A stretch of DNA of 64,000 bases from the NCBI RefSeq assembly GCF_963662255.1, contig NC_085049.1, forward strand, positions 50,662,837 to 50,726,836. Direction: 5' to 3'. The DNA comes from Cinclus cinclus (lineage: Eukaryota; Chordata; Aves; Passeriformes; Cinclidae). This document shows positions 11,951 through 25,676 of this stretch, in pieces. Below the pieces are notes generated by a model that was not told the origin of the DNA, searched no databases, and worked only from the letters and a program-made list of their open reading frames with translations. The translations under genes were made by a program, and so were the position numbers. How positions within the stretch are numbered: position 1 is the stretch's first letter; every line of letters starts with the position of its first letter.

Positions 11951-14900
11951 CTGATCAAGGGCTACTTTTATGAACGGCTCATTTTCGTTGCTACTTCTTT
12001 CCCTTCTCCCCATTTTTTCTTTGGAGTTAACTTAAAGATCTTGAAATAAAAAAGCCTGAATTATGATGAGATTTCTGCTTTTATTTTTCTATGCAAATGT
12101 TAGTGTTCAGCATTTCTTGCAAAAGTCCCAAAGCAATTCTGATGGTTTTTTGCCTGTTCTTTCCTTTGTGCCCCTCAATATCACAACATGTTTTTCTACT
12201 GAATATTAAAAAGCAATATTAATTATCCAACATTAAGGAGAAGAGATTTAGCTGGTATAAACAGGCTTCATTGACTTCAACAGAGCTGTGATAATTTATA
12301 ATAAAAGAAGATCATTAAGTAAATAGCCTATTAAAACTAAATTAAATGTATCATTAATTGCATGTGGTATATCATCTATAGCAGTGTTTGTTCTAGGCAT
12401 TTCTTTGAATTATATCATTACTATCTGGTAAAAGATCTGAAATCTGCTGTTGGAAGTATGGCTTCAAGATAACCATAGCCAGTGAGTGGCTAAACAGATT
12501 ATGTGGGAGTAGCAAATCTGTTACTTTTTTAACCTAATCTGTGTTAGATATAAAAAAATTGGTTAATTATAATTATTTTAATGATAGATAATGAAGTACA
12601 ATTTATGAAAATTGCTTTTAAATTTCTCCTTGAAATTGAATGAACTTTGCTTTGATGAACCCATTCAATACTGGAAGCCTGATTCCTCAGAAAGCCAAGA
12701 TCAGTGAAAAATAGAAACAGCAATTGTTTTCACTTTCACTTGTGGAACTAGTTCTGTGACATATTCTGATTATTTGAATAGCTTATTATTTTAACTGGAT
12801 GACTATTTTGACTTTTCATTAGAATTGTAATCTTAGACACATAAAATAGGGACAGAAACATTTAGTTTTCTAAAAGCAGGCATCTGGTACTAGGATCTAA
12901 AATACAGACATGGGAAGAAAATTGCTATTTGCAAAGCACGAAACAACAGCCAGATTGCTTCTTGTTCACTTACTGTGCACAGTGTGTGTGTTGGCACCAT
13001 AATGCAGCAGCTCAGAAATCTCAAACTGTCAGGAAAAACAAACCATGCCCCACAGACAGAATAGAAGGTTGAAGAAAAGGCACAAAAAGGAAACCAGGAA
13101 TTTATCTCCATTTATCAACAGAATGCCTGTATTTGACAACAGTGTGGTGGAATCTACTTCTTATTCATGAGTCTTGCATTCCCAGTTACTCCTTTTCAGG
13201 CTGCTCTTGTCTCTTCCATCATCTTACAGTACTAAGCTTGATTTAATGGGCAGTGAAACAAACAGGAGGCACATCATTCATTTTGATGTTTCTTAATTGC
13301 ATTCTTTCATATTAAGAACTGAGAAGGTATTCTAATTGTTGAACAATCCAGAATTGTTTCTTAGTTGAATGTAGTTTCTGTTTATATTAGGACAGTTTGG
13401 TTTTATAGAATTTTTGTTTTGCACGAATGAGTTACCATTTCTTTATTAGTGTACCTTTTGCTTTTTATTAAATTTCCAGTGAAATTTTCATCAGAAATGG
13501 CACTGTCAGACTGGATGTCTGAGGTGTTCAGAGAGTGGAGGTAACAGAACTGGACTTACAGCTTCTGAAGGGATTTTCACTGAACAAGTAATCACTTAGT
13601 GAGCAAGCATTTTAAGGAGCGAGGGCAATTGATATTAATCCCAAATGGGCCCTTTTTACTTGGTTCCACATATGTAACTTAAATGCAGGCCCAAAAATTT
13701 GTACACATCAAACAATAACTGAACTTATGCAACACTGTGGTTAAACAATTCAGACACTTAGGAAGTATTAATCCTTGCAGTCTAAAAGGAAGGTGAATTG
13801 CCTCCCTGTGCTTGTTGGAACGAGAGGTAAGGCATTTTAAAGATGCTGTGGTGTCAATTGCTGAAGTGTGCATGAGCCAGTGTGCTGCTCCATGACTACA
13901 GTTTTGTCTCCAAAACCTAATTGTTAGGGCAAATGTCAGCGTTTGTATGTGTAACTGAGCATTGGAAATGTGTAAATTTAATCGGTACTTACAACTATTG
14001 CAGGTGCATGATTGTGCCCATAAAACTAGAATTCTTCAAAAACACCTAGTTCAGCAAAAAATTGCTTATGTGGAATAAAATAAAAACCTCCTAGCACACC
14101 TCAGAGCTTATCACAGAAGATAATTCAGGGCTCCTGGGAGGCGGTTTAGTGGAATAATACTCGACTGTCAATGTCAGGTCCTGCACAGAATAGTGGAAAA
14201 TGGGCTAAGTTTAAGGAAATTTAAATGCTACAGCCTTGCCACATTTGGGATGCCTTTTCTTTCAACAGGAAAAAGAAATAGCCACATATGTTCTCTCAAA
14301 TAGCTAGACTCTTTTCATCAGCAGTCTTGCATAATACTTTTTGACAATAAAATGCAACAGCTATTTTATTTACCCATATGCAGGTTCTCTGCTAGATTTG
14401 TGACTAAGTAGATAAGAGTAAAAGGAAAAACCTTGAGAATATATTCTTAATCTGATGAACAATATTCATAAAAACAAAGAAAAAACCCTGAAAAACTCAT
14501 AAAGAACATGGTTTCATTTTGTCAGTTTAAAAATTAATTGTTTTGGTGTTTGCTTCAGAATAAATTCCTACTTCAAAAATGTATGTCAAGAGTTAATGAC
14601 CCTGTATTAGTTTAAAAACTAATAGTGAAAAGGAAAAGCCAGCAAACTTCCAGACTCAGATGAGTTGCTTCTTGGGTAAAATAAAGCCTCTTGCTAAATC
14701 CAAACCAATATGTTTGTTTACATCCCTGAAGCTTCCCCACAGGCAAGGTGTTCTCTGACTGGGGCTGCTGCCAGTGGAGGGTTCTGACCCCACCAGTGGC
14801 CAGTGGTCCCACAGTACAGCTTGAGATGGCACCTAGGACTGAGAACAGTTGGATGTTGAACATCCAAAAACTGGGCAGGAATCTTGGAGCAGCTGCTTTC

Positions 14901-15765
14901 CCTTGAAAAATTGGTAAGTTGTCAAAATTAGTACTTTTACTTGATTCATACGTTTGAAGAAAGGAAAAAAAAAATCTGTCTATCGTTTCTTTTAAAGGAA
15001 AATTCCTGAAAAGCTCAGGGGGTAGGCAGGATGTGGGAGACCTAGATTAAAAATCTCCTTTAGTCTTATTCTTTGCAGTCCAAAGAAGATTTAATTTTTT
15101 ATGGAAATTGGGACAGTTCAAACAAATTAATTTGGATGACTGAATTGTGTCCAATCATCAGAGCCTGGATTTCATACAAGGCAGTCTGCTATATAGAGAA
15201 AGGATAAAATAGGGGTTTAGGATCAGGAATTTCTGAACTCTTTCCTCGCTCTTATAAGAAGTAAATCCAATTCAAGTTTTGATCTGTCTGAAGCCCAGGA
15301 CTAAGTGGAACTATGCTGGACTAAAGATCTAAACCAGAGCTTTCAGTGTATTACTAGAATGAAATATTTTAAAAGTGTCCAAAAATAGGACATAGTAGGG
15401 CAGAAAGAAGAACATTTTCAGGACAGATAGGATCATTAGTAATTTATTTCAAAATTGCTTTGCTTCATAAGTCACAAAACATTGTGATGACTAAGAGTTA
15501 GATATACTTTTATAAGCTTTCAGCTGTTGAAAGAGTACATCTATTAGTGCAGCCAGATTGTACTCTTTTTTTCCCCAATACTTTTGTAACTTATTTCAGC
15601 TTAAATCAATAGTTCTCTGGGAAAATAAATTATCTACTTCTACTATGAACAGTTTATTTGAGCAGAGTAGAAAACTATGTTTGTTTGTGCTTCGACTGCC
15701 CATGTTGGGATTCTAAAGGTATAATTTATATATTTCATGTATTATACCTTCTGCCTGAAGAAACA
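11951..15765. other. Unique non-coding stretch
   Basis: AT-rich sequence with no recognisable gene. Acceptor-like tracts occur on the plus strand near 13183 and 14268, but no donor makes a convincing exon with them. A less AT-rich patch at 14740-14860 is open for 83 codons on the minus strand and is not similar to a family I know. Confidence 0.55.
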
Positions 15766-15812
15766 CTAAGGGAGGGGTGGGGGTGGGGGGGGAGGTGGTG
15801 CTGGTGGTGAAG
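15766..15812 (+). repeat. G-rich tract, G-quadruplex type
   Basis: The plus strand has four or more G runs of three or longer separated by single bases: GGGAGGGG, then TGGGGG, then an eight-G run, then GGTGGTGCTGGTGG. This meets the usual G3+N1-7 pattern for an intramolecular quadruplex. The surrounding DNA is AT-rich, so the tract stands out. No gene start is evident beside it. Confidence 0.75.
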
Positions 15813-18800
15813 AGAGGCAGAGAGATAGAAGAGTGAAAAAACAAGAGCTTAATACATTGCAATATGTGGGGAAATACTGACATGCACATTAAAAATATCA
15901 GTAATCACCACAATTTCAGAAGACATAACAATAGCAGAAGGAGAGAAGCTAGATGACCCAGGAATATCATGGGAGGGAAAGCTTTGGATACAGTAGCTGT
16001 TGCTGTAAAAGTCCTTTAAATAAGACCTTCATTTATGGCCCTGGGATATTAGTGGTAAAGTTTAAAATAATAATAGAAAAATAATTTTTGGTTTATTTTT
16101 GCAAGAAACAACTTGCAAAACGAGAATTAAATGAAAATTAAATGTATATAGAAAAGGTGGCACTACAAACCTTGTTAGGCAATCCTGAAGAGAGCAGGAG
16201 CAGTGAGAACAACCCACGTGTATGTATTACAGTCCGGGAGAAGTGAAGGAAGTGCTTTCTTCCATGCCAATAAGCTGACAGGGGACATGTTCAGCTCCAC
16301 ACTGATCATCTTTTCTGGCTGATCTTTCAATCTGACCACGAAAATGCTGTGTAAATAAATGCAACTTTAGATTTTCCTTCAGCACAGAAAACAGGCAGGC
16401 ATTTGATTGGAATTCTTCAGTCAGTCTTTGCTGTGATAAGTGAGCTATGAGAAAAGTCAAAGTACTGAAACACATCATTGTTCACAAGAATTTACCAGTT
16501 AAGAAGAAAAATTTTATTCAATGGAAAGCAACCTAGCATGAAATATCCTGTATAGGCAACACAGCCGTAAACTCTCCTGCTTTGACTTGGTAGTCTTGGC
16601 CACGGAGAAAATTTGAGGCAACATTTTGTCTTTACATATATAGGCTCTTTTTGCACTGTGCCTACAAGCTACACTGAGTGTTGATAATTTCTTGTTGGCT
16701 GGTTATTTTATCACCGTGCATTGGCCTGATGAATTCTGTTCAGAACCCCAATTGTTTTAATTTGTTTAATATGCCCTGCTGCATTTGCATTTCAAGAACT
16801 AGTATTGACAAAACTAACATTGTGACACCAGAAGTGACATCAGTACTCCTCAATTTCCTTTAATGTAAAGCTTCTTCATCAAATCACATCACATCTATAT
16901 ACTTTTAACTAAATCACCTTAACTTTATTGCTTTTACCATGCAACTCTAGAAAAACACGTGGAGACCTGTACACTCTGGTCACTCATACCTTGTCTCCCT
17001 CAATTTTTCTGCTAACGTTTTTCTTACCCCTTAACTGAATTGAACTAAAGTAGTCTGAAAAATAATGTATGGCTCTTCTTTAGTTGCAAGGAGGAGATGT
17101 TAACTCTGTTGTTCACATTCAGAGTCCACATTGCAGAAAGAGTGAGTGACCAAAATTTGTTTGTGTGTTTGTGTGCCAAAAAAAGTATTTGAAGCTAGAT
17201 AAAAAGTGCGAACATTTCTAGAAAATCTCGTAAGAAGTCAAATTCTGCTGTTCTGATGTTCAACAGTTATTTCCTATGGCTTTGAAACCAAACCAGGTGC
17301 AGGAGGTGCACTATATGCTCATCTGCACAAAGGCCTGTATTTCTGTCAATCCAAGCAATGACGGGATAAATATCTGTCACTTTGGTCTGCCAAACCTGAT
17401 AATTAGAATTTTCTTACATCAGCATCTAGATGTTTTATTATTAGTCATGTGAAAAGTAGCAGATTATATCGGTCTGCCACAACATGGCTTATCAAAACTG
17501 CTTTCTGAAAGTATCTTTAGGTGTTAAAGGCACTTTTTGTGAAGGTAAGCAATATAAGGAATTTTAGGGCTTTCTTCTCATCAGGAAGGCAAATTGCACT
17601 GAAGACATCAGCATCTAAACATTTTTCCTATCAATAAAATGGGGAATTTTGGTGCTATTAATGGTGGTAAGACAAAGAAGTTGCTCTACACAAGATTTTT
17701 GGAAGAGTAAAAGTCTGCTATAGCTTTCTCCATTACTCAAAGTAGTGGGATGATTGCCTTCTATTTATCTTATAGGGACCTCAGTTTACTCTCCTTGGTA
17801 TATGGCATATGCTTCAAGTGAGATAAGTTTATTTTGGAGAACAGACAAGTGAAGGAAATTCCTTTGTGAGCAAATCCAAGACCATTGAGGAACTAGTCTG
17901 CTGTTTCAGGGAAGAACTCTGCTTTTCAGCTCTTATATCGGTTATCAGAATTTCACTGTTGTGGCCCTTGTACAGAGTATAAGATAATGTTCATTTTTTA
18001 TCACTCCTTTCCTTCTGTTTCCATGCTGGAAAGGGCTGATTCCTTAGCATTTTTCAAATAATGCAGAACTTTGGACTTCCAGATATGTGTAGTTTATTTT
18101 CACTACACCTCTTGTATCCAATGGTTTTGCTCTGGGGTTGTTTTTTTTCATCTCATGGCTTTCCTTACTTCATCAGATGCACATGAGGGTGCACAATCTG
18201 CAGTGCCTGTGAACAGGCAGGAATCACCTCTCTAGAAGTGAACTCTTGCAAGTCACCATGACCTGTCAGCTCCAAGGGATGGATTTGGCAGAGCACAGAA
18301 GGATGCATGCAAAATGCTTCAATTTAACTGTACAAGCACTTCAAAAGTGCTCCTCAGAAAAGGGCGCTGTTCCATTCATTTATGAGAAAAGTGAACATTT
18401 ATAATGAAGGTTTAAGGTGGGGATGGTTTTCTACTTGTTGTAATTATCATTTGAATACAGAAGTGCTATTAGTTTCTCTGAGCTCTGCCATGCAAATGCA
18501 GGCTGTGGTCTGGCAAATATAGCCCCTTAATGATTTGATATTGAAATCAGGGGATTTAGCCTCTTGAATCAGCAATTTGTATTCTGTGTGGTTGCTACAG
18601 TAGATGCTGCATTTAAATGATTTATGCAAAAGGTTCTGTTCTTGTCTTTACTTCAAATCACACTCATCACATGCTCTGCAAGGGTGGAGTTTCCCTCTGA
18701 AGTTCTGCACTGTTTCAGGAGGGTATCTTTATCCTGTCACTGGCTGTGTACTGCGATGAAGACGAATTGAGATCACACAGCACTGCACCTCTCATTGTCA

Positions 18801-21800
18801 CTGGAAGCAGAATCAGCTTTGTGCAGAGATAGGAGAATCTACTGGCAGCAGAGAATTCCCCTTCCATCAGTCATTAGCACTTCCTGTAGGCCATAGAACC
18901 GAATTCTTCAGGGCATGAAACCAAGTTCAGACAGTCATGTGGGCCTGTCAGTACAAATCTGCTTTTAAGCGGAAGAGAAGACAAGAGGAATCCTTGTAGT
19001 TTCCCAGGAAAAAAGGGAAAAAACCAACAACACTGACAGTATTTAAGAACAAATTGAATAGAACTGGTGCTTGTGGAAGCAAGCAAATAACAAACAGACT
19101 CTCCGTTTTCCAAGGTGGTGGACTTGGCCTGCTAAATTCTTCAAGAAGAGAAAATTCACTGCTGTCTGTAGATCAGTCACTTCAGCACTTTCATAAATCT
19201 CCACTTACAGTTCTGTTTATTTCAAAAAGCCTTAAATACAATTTTTCCTGGTTAAACTTCACCAGCCATATATAAATAATAATTTCTCCCACAAAAGTGC
19301 AGTTTATTTATATATATTTTTTCACACCCTGTGTACTAGGCTCTTCAGCTAGTAATGATTTATATTGTTTTTAGCTCAATTTTTTTTTTTTTTTTTAGAT
19401 CCAATTTGAGCAAAATTCTGATCTACATGACTGGTCTGATTTTTCATGCATGATCTAACATAAAATTAATTTTTCTCCTTCACTAATTTGAAATTAGCCC
19501 TTAAATTTGCATTGGTTGGTGGTCGATAGGTTACCTCTTTTTTTCCTGTGTCTTTGAAAATGTTTTCTGTCTCTTTACTTGGAAAAATGTACCATCTTCT
19601 TAAAAAACATTGCTTAGATTCTTCCTTTCTTTCTGTGGGACCTATTTTAGAATACAACCATCATAAGAATAAGGCTAAGAATAAAAGTAAATGTTTCTGT
19701 CCAAGCCCATGTTGCCATATCTCTGCTCTGGTCTCCTCTCCAGCTGTGTCCCACTCCAAAGAGCATGTAAGCCCTGGGTGAGCAGGAGTGAATGTCTGCT
19801 CAATTGTAACTGCTCCGTGTTTGGTACCTGATGCTCTGCTCCTGCTCCTGCTAGCACAGATCTAGTTACATTGTTAAGTATACTCGAGTCATAGGAATCT
19901 CTTTCCTTGATTATTTCTTTTTCCTTCATTTTATTTCCCTTATCTTATAAAGTTTAATCTGTGTGACTAGAGTACCAAGATGCAATAGTCTCTGTTGGTG
20001 AGGCATTACTACCAGCCTCTGGACAGAAAAAAAAAAAGGGTCTGAGGGAAGATTTCTGCTGCTCAGCAGTAAGTGTGATCAGAGAGGCTACAAAAATCTA
20101 GCCAGACTCATAACAGGGGACTCCTGCTACCCACTTGTAGCATGTACAAATGTATGGTGCTTGTGAAAACTATTTCTTGACACTTTAAGTGGTTGCTTCT
20201 TAAAATGGATGATTGCAGAGGATGGCACCAGAGCCTATCCTTGCTTAGTCTGAAGTAATTCACCACAAAGCTCATTCAAATCACAGCTGTAGCTAAACAC
20301 CATAATAAAGTTCAACACACCTAAAGGACAGCAAGGAACAGAATCAGAAAATGTGCTAAAAAACGAGATTTCAGTTAAAAGATAAGTCTAAAAAAGAAGA
20401 AACCCCGTGTGTATAAGTAAATCAATTAAAGTCTTCAGAAGTTTGAGAAAATTTTATAAAAGAAAACAACAACTGTTTATGGAAACAACTATTGTATTAC
20501 TGGATGTAAGCCACCTACTCCTGGCCCTTTGGAATAGAGGATTTGCCAGATCAAAAAGGAAAGGAGTCCAAAATTTTCTGGGCTCTTGAGTCAGGAGAAT
20601 GTCCCAAAGAGACTGTTCTGGCTAGTGCAAGAAAGAATAGATCAAATCAGATGCAACTTAAAGGAAAAACAGGATCCTGAAATAGTCAAGAGGCAAGACA
20701 AAGTTTTGGGGTTTTTTCTTTGTTTCCTTTTTTTTTTTTTTAAATATTCCCTTTGCCAGAATTTCAGAAAGCTGGCCAAGAAAAATAGAACTGTTGCCAA
20801 GAAGTGAAAGAGCCAAAGAGGAAGCTAAAGTTTAGGCAGATCTCTTGTGACACTTCTATATTCTTGGCCTTAGGGAAAAGCCTGGCTGGTGGAAGCCAAA
20901 AGGAGAGCTGTCATGGATTTCCTGAGAGCAAGGCTTGCATACCTTGTCCAGCTCTAAACAAGTTTTATAAATAGGCATGCCAAACTGTGACCTTGGGCAC
21001 AGTGACAAAAACCTCCTCTTAGCATAATTTGAATTCATGTCTTCAGAGTGGAAAGGTTGGACAACTAATAGCTGGTGTCAAAGAGCACCTTCAACCCTTC
21101 AGTTGCCAAAGGAAACAATATATAATAATCAGTGACTCCAGTCACATTTTAAGCAATATTTGCCATTCATGTAATAACACAGTTTCAAGACAAGAATGAA
21201 CACCATTTCTATCTCCTCTGCAAATGAACTGCAAGGAATTCCTTCTCAAGGATGTAAAAGTATCTTGCAGATTGTACAGATAGGGAAGTTACTCTTTGTT
21301 TGTGTGTATGTGCTGCTGCTCCACAACTTACAGATATTTTGTTATATTTTCACATCCATTCTCTTTTCAGAAAGGAGAAATAAGCTTTAATGATGCTTCT
21401 TTACTCATGGCTAGATTTTTGACTCCTTATTCACCCATCAAATTCCATAATTATACGAGCAATCTCAACGAACACAAAATAATTTATTATGCAAATTGAG
21501 TTTCTTATTCACTTAAATTAAAAAATTTTAAGGTTTAGCAGCTGGAGTTCTGCATGGTGCCAATCAAACTGTTGGAAAGTCTGCTATGATGGAGTTGCTG
21601 ATCTTGCTCTAGTACACTGAATGATTGTCCTCTGAAGAAAGAGGATGCACAGAGCTACCTTTAATGGTACCTAAAAGCAGAAGAACAATTTTAATGCCAG
21701 TGGGTTTAAGCAATTTATGGTAATTTACTGGATTTCATTAATGGTTTTTTTTCAGTGGTGAAAAGAAAATGGATATTAAATTGTCAATCCTAGTGATAAA

Positions 21801-23939
21801 TGGTTATGTAATAATGTTTTATTCTAATAATATTATTTGTTTAAAGTAAATAATTTATTCCTATATTCATTGACTTAAACTCTAACATGTAAATGTGGTT
21901 TTATTTATTTAAATACTACTGCAGCCTGCTATTGGAAAGTATTAGCAAAATGTTTTGTAATAATTTATGAATACTCAGTGTATATTGATAAGTTACCCAA
22001 AAGGAGACATGAACTCTTGTCTCAAGGGAGCAATCACATGCGAGAAGATTTCAAACCCTGCAACATGATTATGACTTCATTACTTTTTTAAGCTATAGGA
22101 ATATGTAAATACATATGTTAGCAGACATTATTGGTTTATTGTCTTAGAACTGTGTATGTCTGGGATTGCCTGTCCAAAGATCAGAATCTTTATACTTTGT
22201 CATATTTTCTTCTTAAAAGAAACAACTATTTAAAATAGAAACCCCTTTTTAGTTATGAATCACCAATAAATACATTTGATAGGATTTATTTTGATTTAAC
22301 CATATGACAATTTTCTACAGATAGAGAATATTTTCATTTTAATCACACAATTTTGTTACTTCTTTCAACACCTGTGATAGGGTATAAGCCCATAAAGGAG
22401 AGAAGTGGGTTAGTTAATTCTAAGTGTGTGTATACAAGAGTGTCTGGACGTCCTAATTCAAGTCATGTCAACAACTTTATTTTTCCTTGATATTTTGCTT
22501 CAAATTTGTTGTCTGTACAAATGTGATTCTACTTTGCGCATATTATAGAAGATGTGAAGCTTCATTAGAGCTTGATAACACAAGAAATTAGCTGTTCCTG
22601 AATAATTCCACATGAGAATCCATTTGAAAAGGTAATTATGTTGAAAGGGAATTGCATTTCAAAGTAGAATAACTATTGAATTTAGAAAACACTCTTCCTT
22701 AATACAAATAATTTTTTAGCTGGGCTAATGTGGCTAATTCATTAAGGTTTTCCTAAGTGTGGAAAATCAAATCAGGAGATTACAGTAACATGTCCTATTC
22801 TTATGTGTTCAAAATACCATGTATGAACTGATTTATGGATATCCAACTGATGCCTACAGGATCTTCTGAGAGTGTCTACATGCATATTGTCTTAAGTAGT
22901 GGTGTTCTGCTGAAGCAAGATGCATTTGGTAGACATTATCATTCCATTTCTAAGAAAGAGGCTTTATGACAACTTTAAAAGATATTTTGTCATAGTAATG
23001 AATATTCCTGTGACATTATCTTAGCCATTTTAAAACAATTCTCTAGTAGCATTATGATGTGGAGAAACACTTCTTGTCAGTTCTGTGGAGATAAACTTGA
23101 GAAAAATGCAGATGTTGCCAGCTGTTATACTATAATCAGGTCAATGACATTATAGGGTTTATTTGCCTCCCAATTCTGATAAAACTTTAAAAATAAAAGC
23201 TCTTTCCAAAGAGACTATTGAAATCTCTGTTAATTCAAGGTGTTACCACCTTGGCATGTGTATTGCCATGCACAGGCCTGCATACAAAGGTTGCACAACC
23301 TTTGGACCAATAACACATTGCAGAAAACTATTTATCAAATGAATGGGAGGTAAGTTTGTAGATGAATAAAAATATTTTCAATAGCACCTACTTTCCATTT
23401 AAAAATAAGTCTGACCCAGTGATAGTGAATAGCAAATCACCACACATGCAACCTATCTGGACCCTTCAACAGACTTTTAATCCACGTTTCTATTTTTGGC
23501 TGCAAGACAAAAAAAATTAATGGTCCTTAGTGGGGTGTGGGAGGCTTCTCTGTGTGAAAGTTGCTGTGGAATTATGTGTTGTGGAATTGACTGGCATGAA
23601 TTTAAAACACAAGGGCTGTTCTGAAGAAGTTATTCATAAAGACTTGAAATTAAAATTTTTGTTCAGTTATTCTTACTGAGATATGAATGGAAATGGAGTT
23701 TTAATCCATAATAATTTCATGTAGGAACCAGAGGGAGAAGTATTGGGTGAAAGACCAACAATCTTCTGATAGCTGTGGCTTTTCTGCAAGGCAATAACTA
23801 TCAGTTTGACTACTGAATTCCCTCTTTCTCATCAATTGCACAAAACATAATTCCACACAGTTCCACAGGAAATACCTACCCAATGCTACTTGGCAGACAG
23901 TGAGAAAGTGAGCTAGAAATGTCCTAGTACCTCCTGGTG
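15813..23939. other. Unique non-coding stretch
   Basis: About 8 kb without a recognisable gene or nameable interspersed repeat. Simple sequence includes a T run at 19379-19397, an A run near 20026-20037 and a T run near 20729-20743. A strong plus-strand acceptor (CATTCTCTTTTCAG, ending at 21370) is followed by an open frame of about 42 codons to a stop at 21499, but there is no donor or polyadenylation context to make it a gene. The part from about 21.7 to 23.2 kb is especially AT-rich. Confidence 0.55.
19379..19397. repeat. Poly(T) run
   Basis: An almost uninterrupted T run of about 18 bases ending in AG. It could act as a polypyrimidine tract but has no following donor that makes a sensible exon. 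Simple sequence is the plain reading. Confidence 0.8.
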
Positions 23940-24520
23940 TTGAGGCAGTGCTCTGTGCCATGCACCTGGGATTGTGGTCCCTGGGCTGGGCTGCTGGAAA
24001 ACATGGCTGTGTCAGACTGCCAGGCCCACAGTGGGGTCTCCTGCCATGGCAATTAGAGAATGTGTGGAAAAATGGTGGCTACTTGTGTTTTTCCCTGAGG
24101 CAAACAGCTGGAAAATGTTCTCATATCTTGTAAATGTCCAGGGTTATTTGAGAGTTGATATTATTTTTGGTGTGAAATCTCTCAGTTTTGTGAACACCTA
24201 CCAGCTTCTGTCTTTTCCAGCACACGAGGCAGTTTACCTTGAGCCAGACCTTCCACGGTCACAGGTAGGAAGGCTGCAGGTGTCTGTGTTGGATTGCATG
24301 CTGAGTGTGCCTGGCATATCCAAGAGCAGAGCTTCTCATGGCGGGTAGTGTCCTGGCCTCTCTCCCTGCTGGAGCCCGCAGGTTGTGTGCAAGTCATTGG
24401 TGACAGAAAAAGCTGCCCAGTTGGTGAGCTGTGGTGAGTACAGTGGCAGCCTGAGATGGAGATCAAATTAATAGCTGAGACACAAAGGGAACCACTTCTC
24501 ACAGCTGCCATTGCATGGGA
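23940..24520. other. Less AT-rich block with overlapping open frames
   Basis: This 580-bp block is clearly richer in G and C than its surroundings. Both strands are open for more than 100 codons: plus 23974-24348 and minus 24182-24511. The two frames overlap, and neither peptide shows a signal, domain or motif I recognise. Higher GC lowers stop-codon frequency, so open frames on both strands are expected here. A splice-site pair at 24221-24264 lies inside. The block could be an unrecognised old repeat, a regulatory patch or an exon cluster. Confidence 0.3.
24221..24264 (+). other. Candidate 44-nt exon (plus strand)
   Basis: The acceptor TTCTGTCTTTTCCAG directly precedes 24221 and the donor CACAG|GTAGGAA directly follows 24264; both are close to consensus. 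Two of three frames are open through the 44 nt, one reading HEAVYLEPDLPRSQ. I do not recognise the peptide. The candidate lies in the less AT-rich block. No partner exon is identified. Confidence 0.2.
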
Positions 24521-24657
24521 CCAGTTTCTTACATTACTGAAAGAGAAGGGAAACCTGGAGAAGGAAAACTACATCTTGAGCATATACACCTTACATCCTA
24601 CACCCTCTTCCTTAAAGACTAAGCAAACAATATAGGACCATTGGTTTGAGGTTTGTT

Positions 24658-24675
24658 CCCCCCCACCCCCCGCCC
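24658..24675 (-). repeat. C-rich tract (G-quadruplex type on minus strand)
   Basis: C runs of seven, six and three are separated by single A and G bases. The complementary strand meets the G3+N1-7 quadruplex pattern if the long runs are split. It is isolated simple sequence. Confidence 0.7.
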
Positions 24676-24775
24676 AGGTATGTTCATTACAGTCTCTTCC
24701 CTTTCATAGGGTCTTACCTTACAGGATTTTTATATCCAGATTTTTTAATTCCCTAAGAAGAAATAAGGCTGGCAA

Positions 24776-25600
24776 ATTTAATCTTAGGTGAATGGCTGGG
24801 TCAGGATAAGGATTTAGTGAACAGTTACCTCTTGAAGGATGAGTCAGGAGGCTTTAGAGGATTTTGAACCAAATGAGAGATTCAGTGGTACACAGATGAG
24901 TTTGGCATTCACAGCAGCTCTAAGTAGAGGATTCAGTGATGTGACAGATAAAATTTGAAGGAAACAGGTAATAAATAACATCTGGCTGCTTGAGCATGGT
25001 TTCGAAACAGATGGCTCGAGATGGTACTTATTTTTAGCTGACTTATGTGTAAGGAACTTCAAGAAGAAATGGGAAAGGAGGCAAGGATTGTTTGGTGAAC
25101 TTTTGATAGAGAAAGTAGGGATGTTGTGACAAGGTGAGGCATTTTCAACTCGGGAATTAGTGGTAGGATGGGTGTTCGGACGAATGAGGATATGATGATC
25201 TTTGCTATGGCCGGAATGCAGTGCTGCAGTGCTTTGAAGATGTGGTAATGTCAGAGGAGGTTTCTAATACCATTCCATGTCACTCAAGATAAGGAGTCAT
25301 CCACGGGGAGAGAAGAGACAGGGCCTTGGATCATTTATAAGAATTGGGAGAGGGTTCCTAGAAGAACTATTTGGGACAGAAGATAAAGGATAACTCCCAT
25401 GTTTTTACAGTAGGTTGTCTGAAAGACTGTCAAGTACCCTCTCTCCTTCCCTACTAGTCTTCTCTTTAGACTACTGCTAGAAAGATTTAGCAAGAAGATC
25501 AAAACCTGGAATTAAATTTCAAGTTTAGGGAGATTGAGAAAGTTCAGGTTTAGCAGCTCTTGTAGGAGGGTTCTGGGATTTGAAGATCTGGTTTATCCTT
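24776..25600. other. Purine-skewed segment with locally more CpG
   Basis: The plus strand is visibly enriched in G and A. The interval 24961-25320 contains seven CpG dinucleotides, while much of the window shows none or one over similar lengths. No long frame is open and no known repeat is recognised. It may be a decayed unidentified repeat, a non-coding transcript or a regulatory patch. I do not assign a function. Confidence 0.3.
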
Positions 25601-25676
25601 CCCTCACCAGGAATCCATACAGAATTTAGTTTGTATGGACAATTTGGGACAGTTTACTCTTTCACATTCCTCTCCC

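Noticed and set aside
17034..17062. Short minus-strand splice pair enclosing about 27 nt
   Set aside because: The acceptor tract is weak and the enclosed interval has no consistent open frame; one of many chance pairs.
21371..21499. Terminal exon after the strong acceptor ending at 21370
   Set aside because: The 42-codon frame has no recognised content, and no polyadenylation signal or upstream exon supports it.
23974..24511. Overlapping 124- and 109-codon frames on opposite strands
   Set aside because: Higher local GC lowers stop frequency on both strands. Neither peptide has recognisable features. Only the splice pair inside was kept as a candidate.
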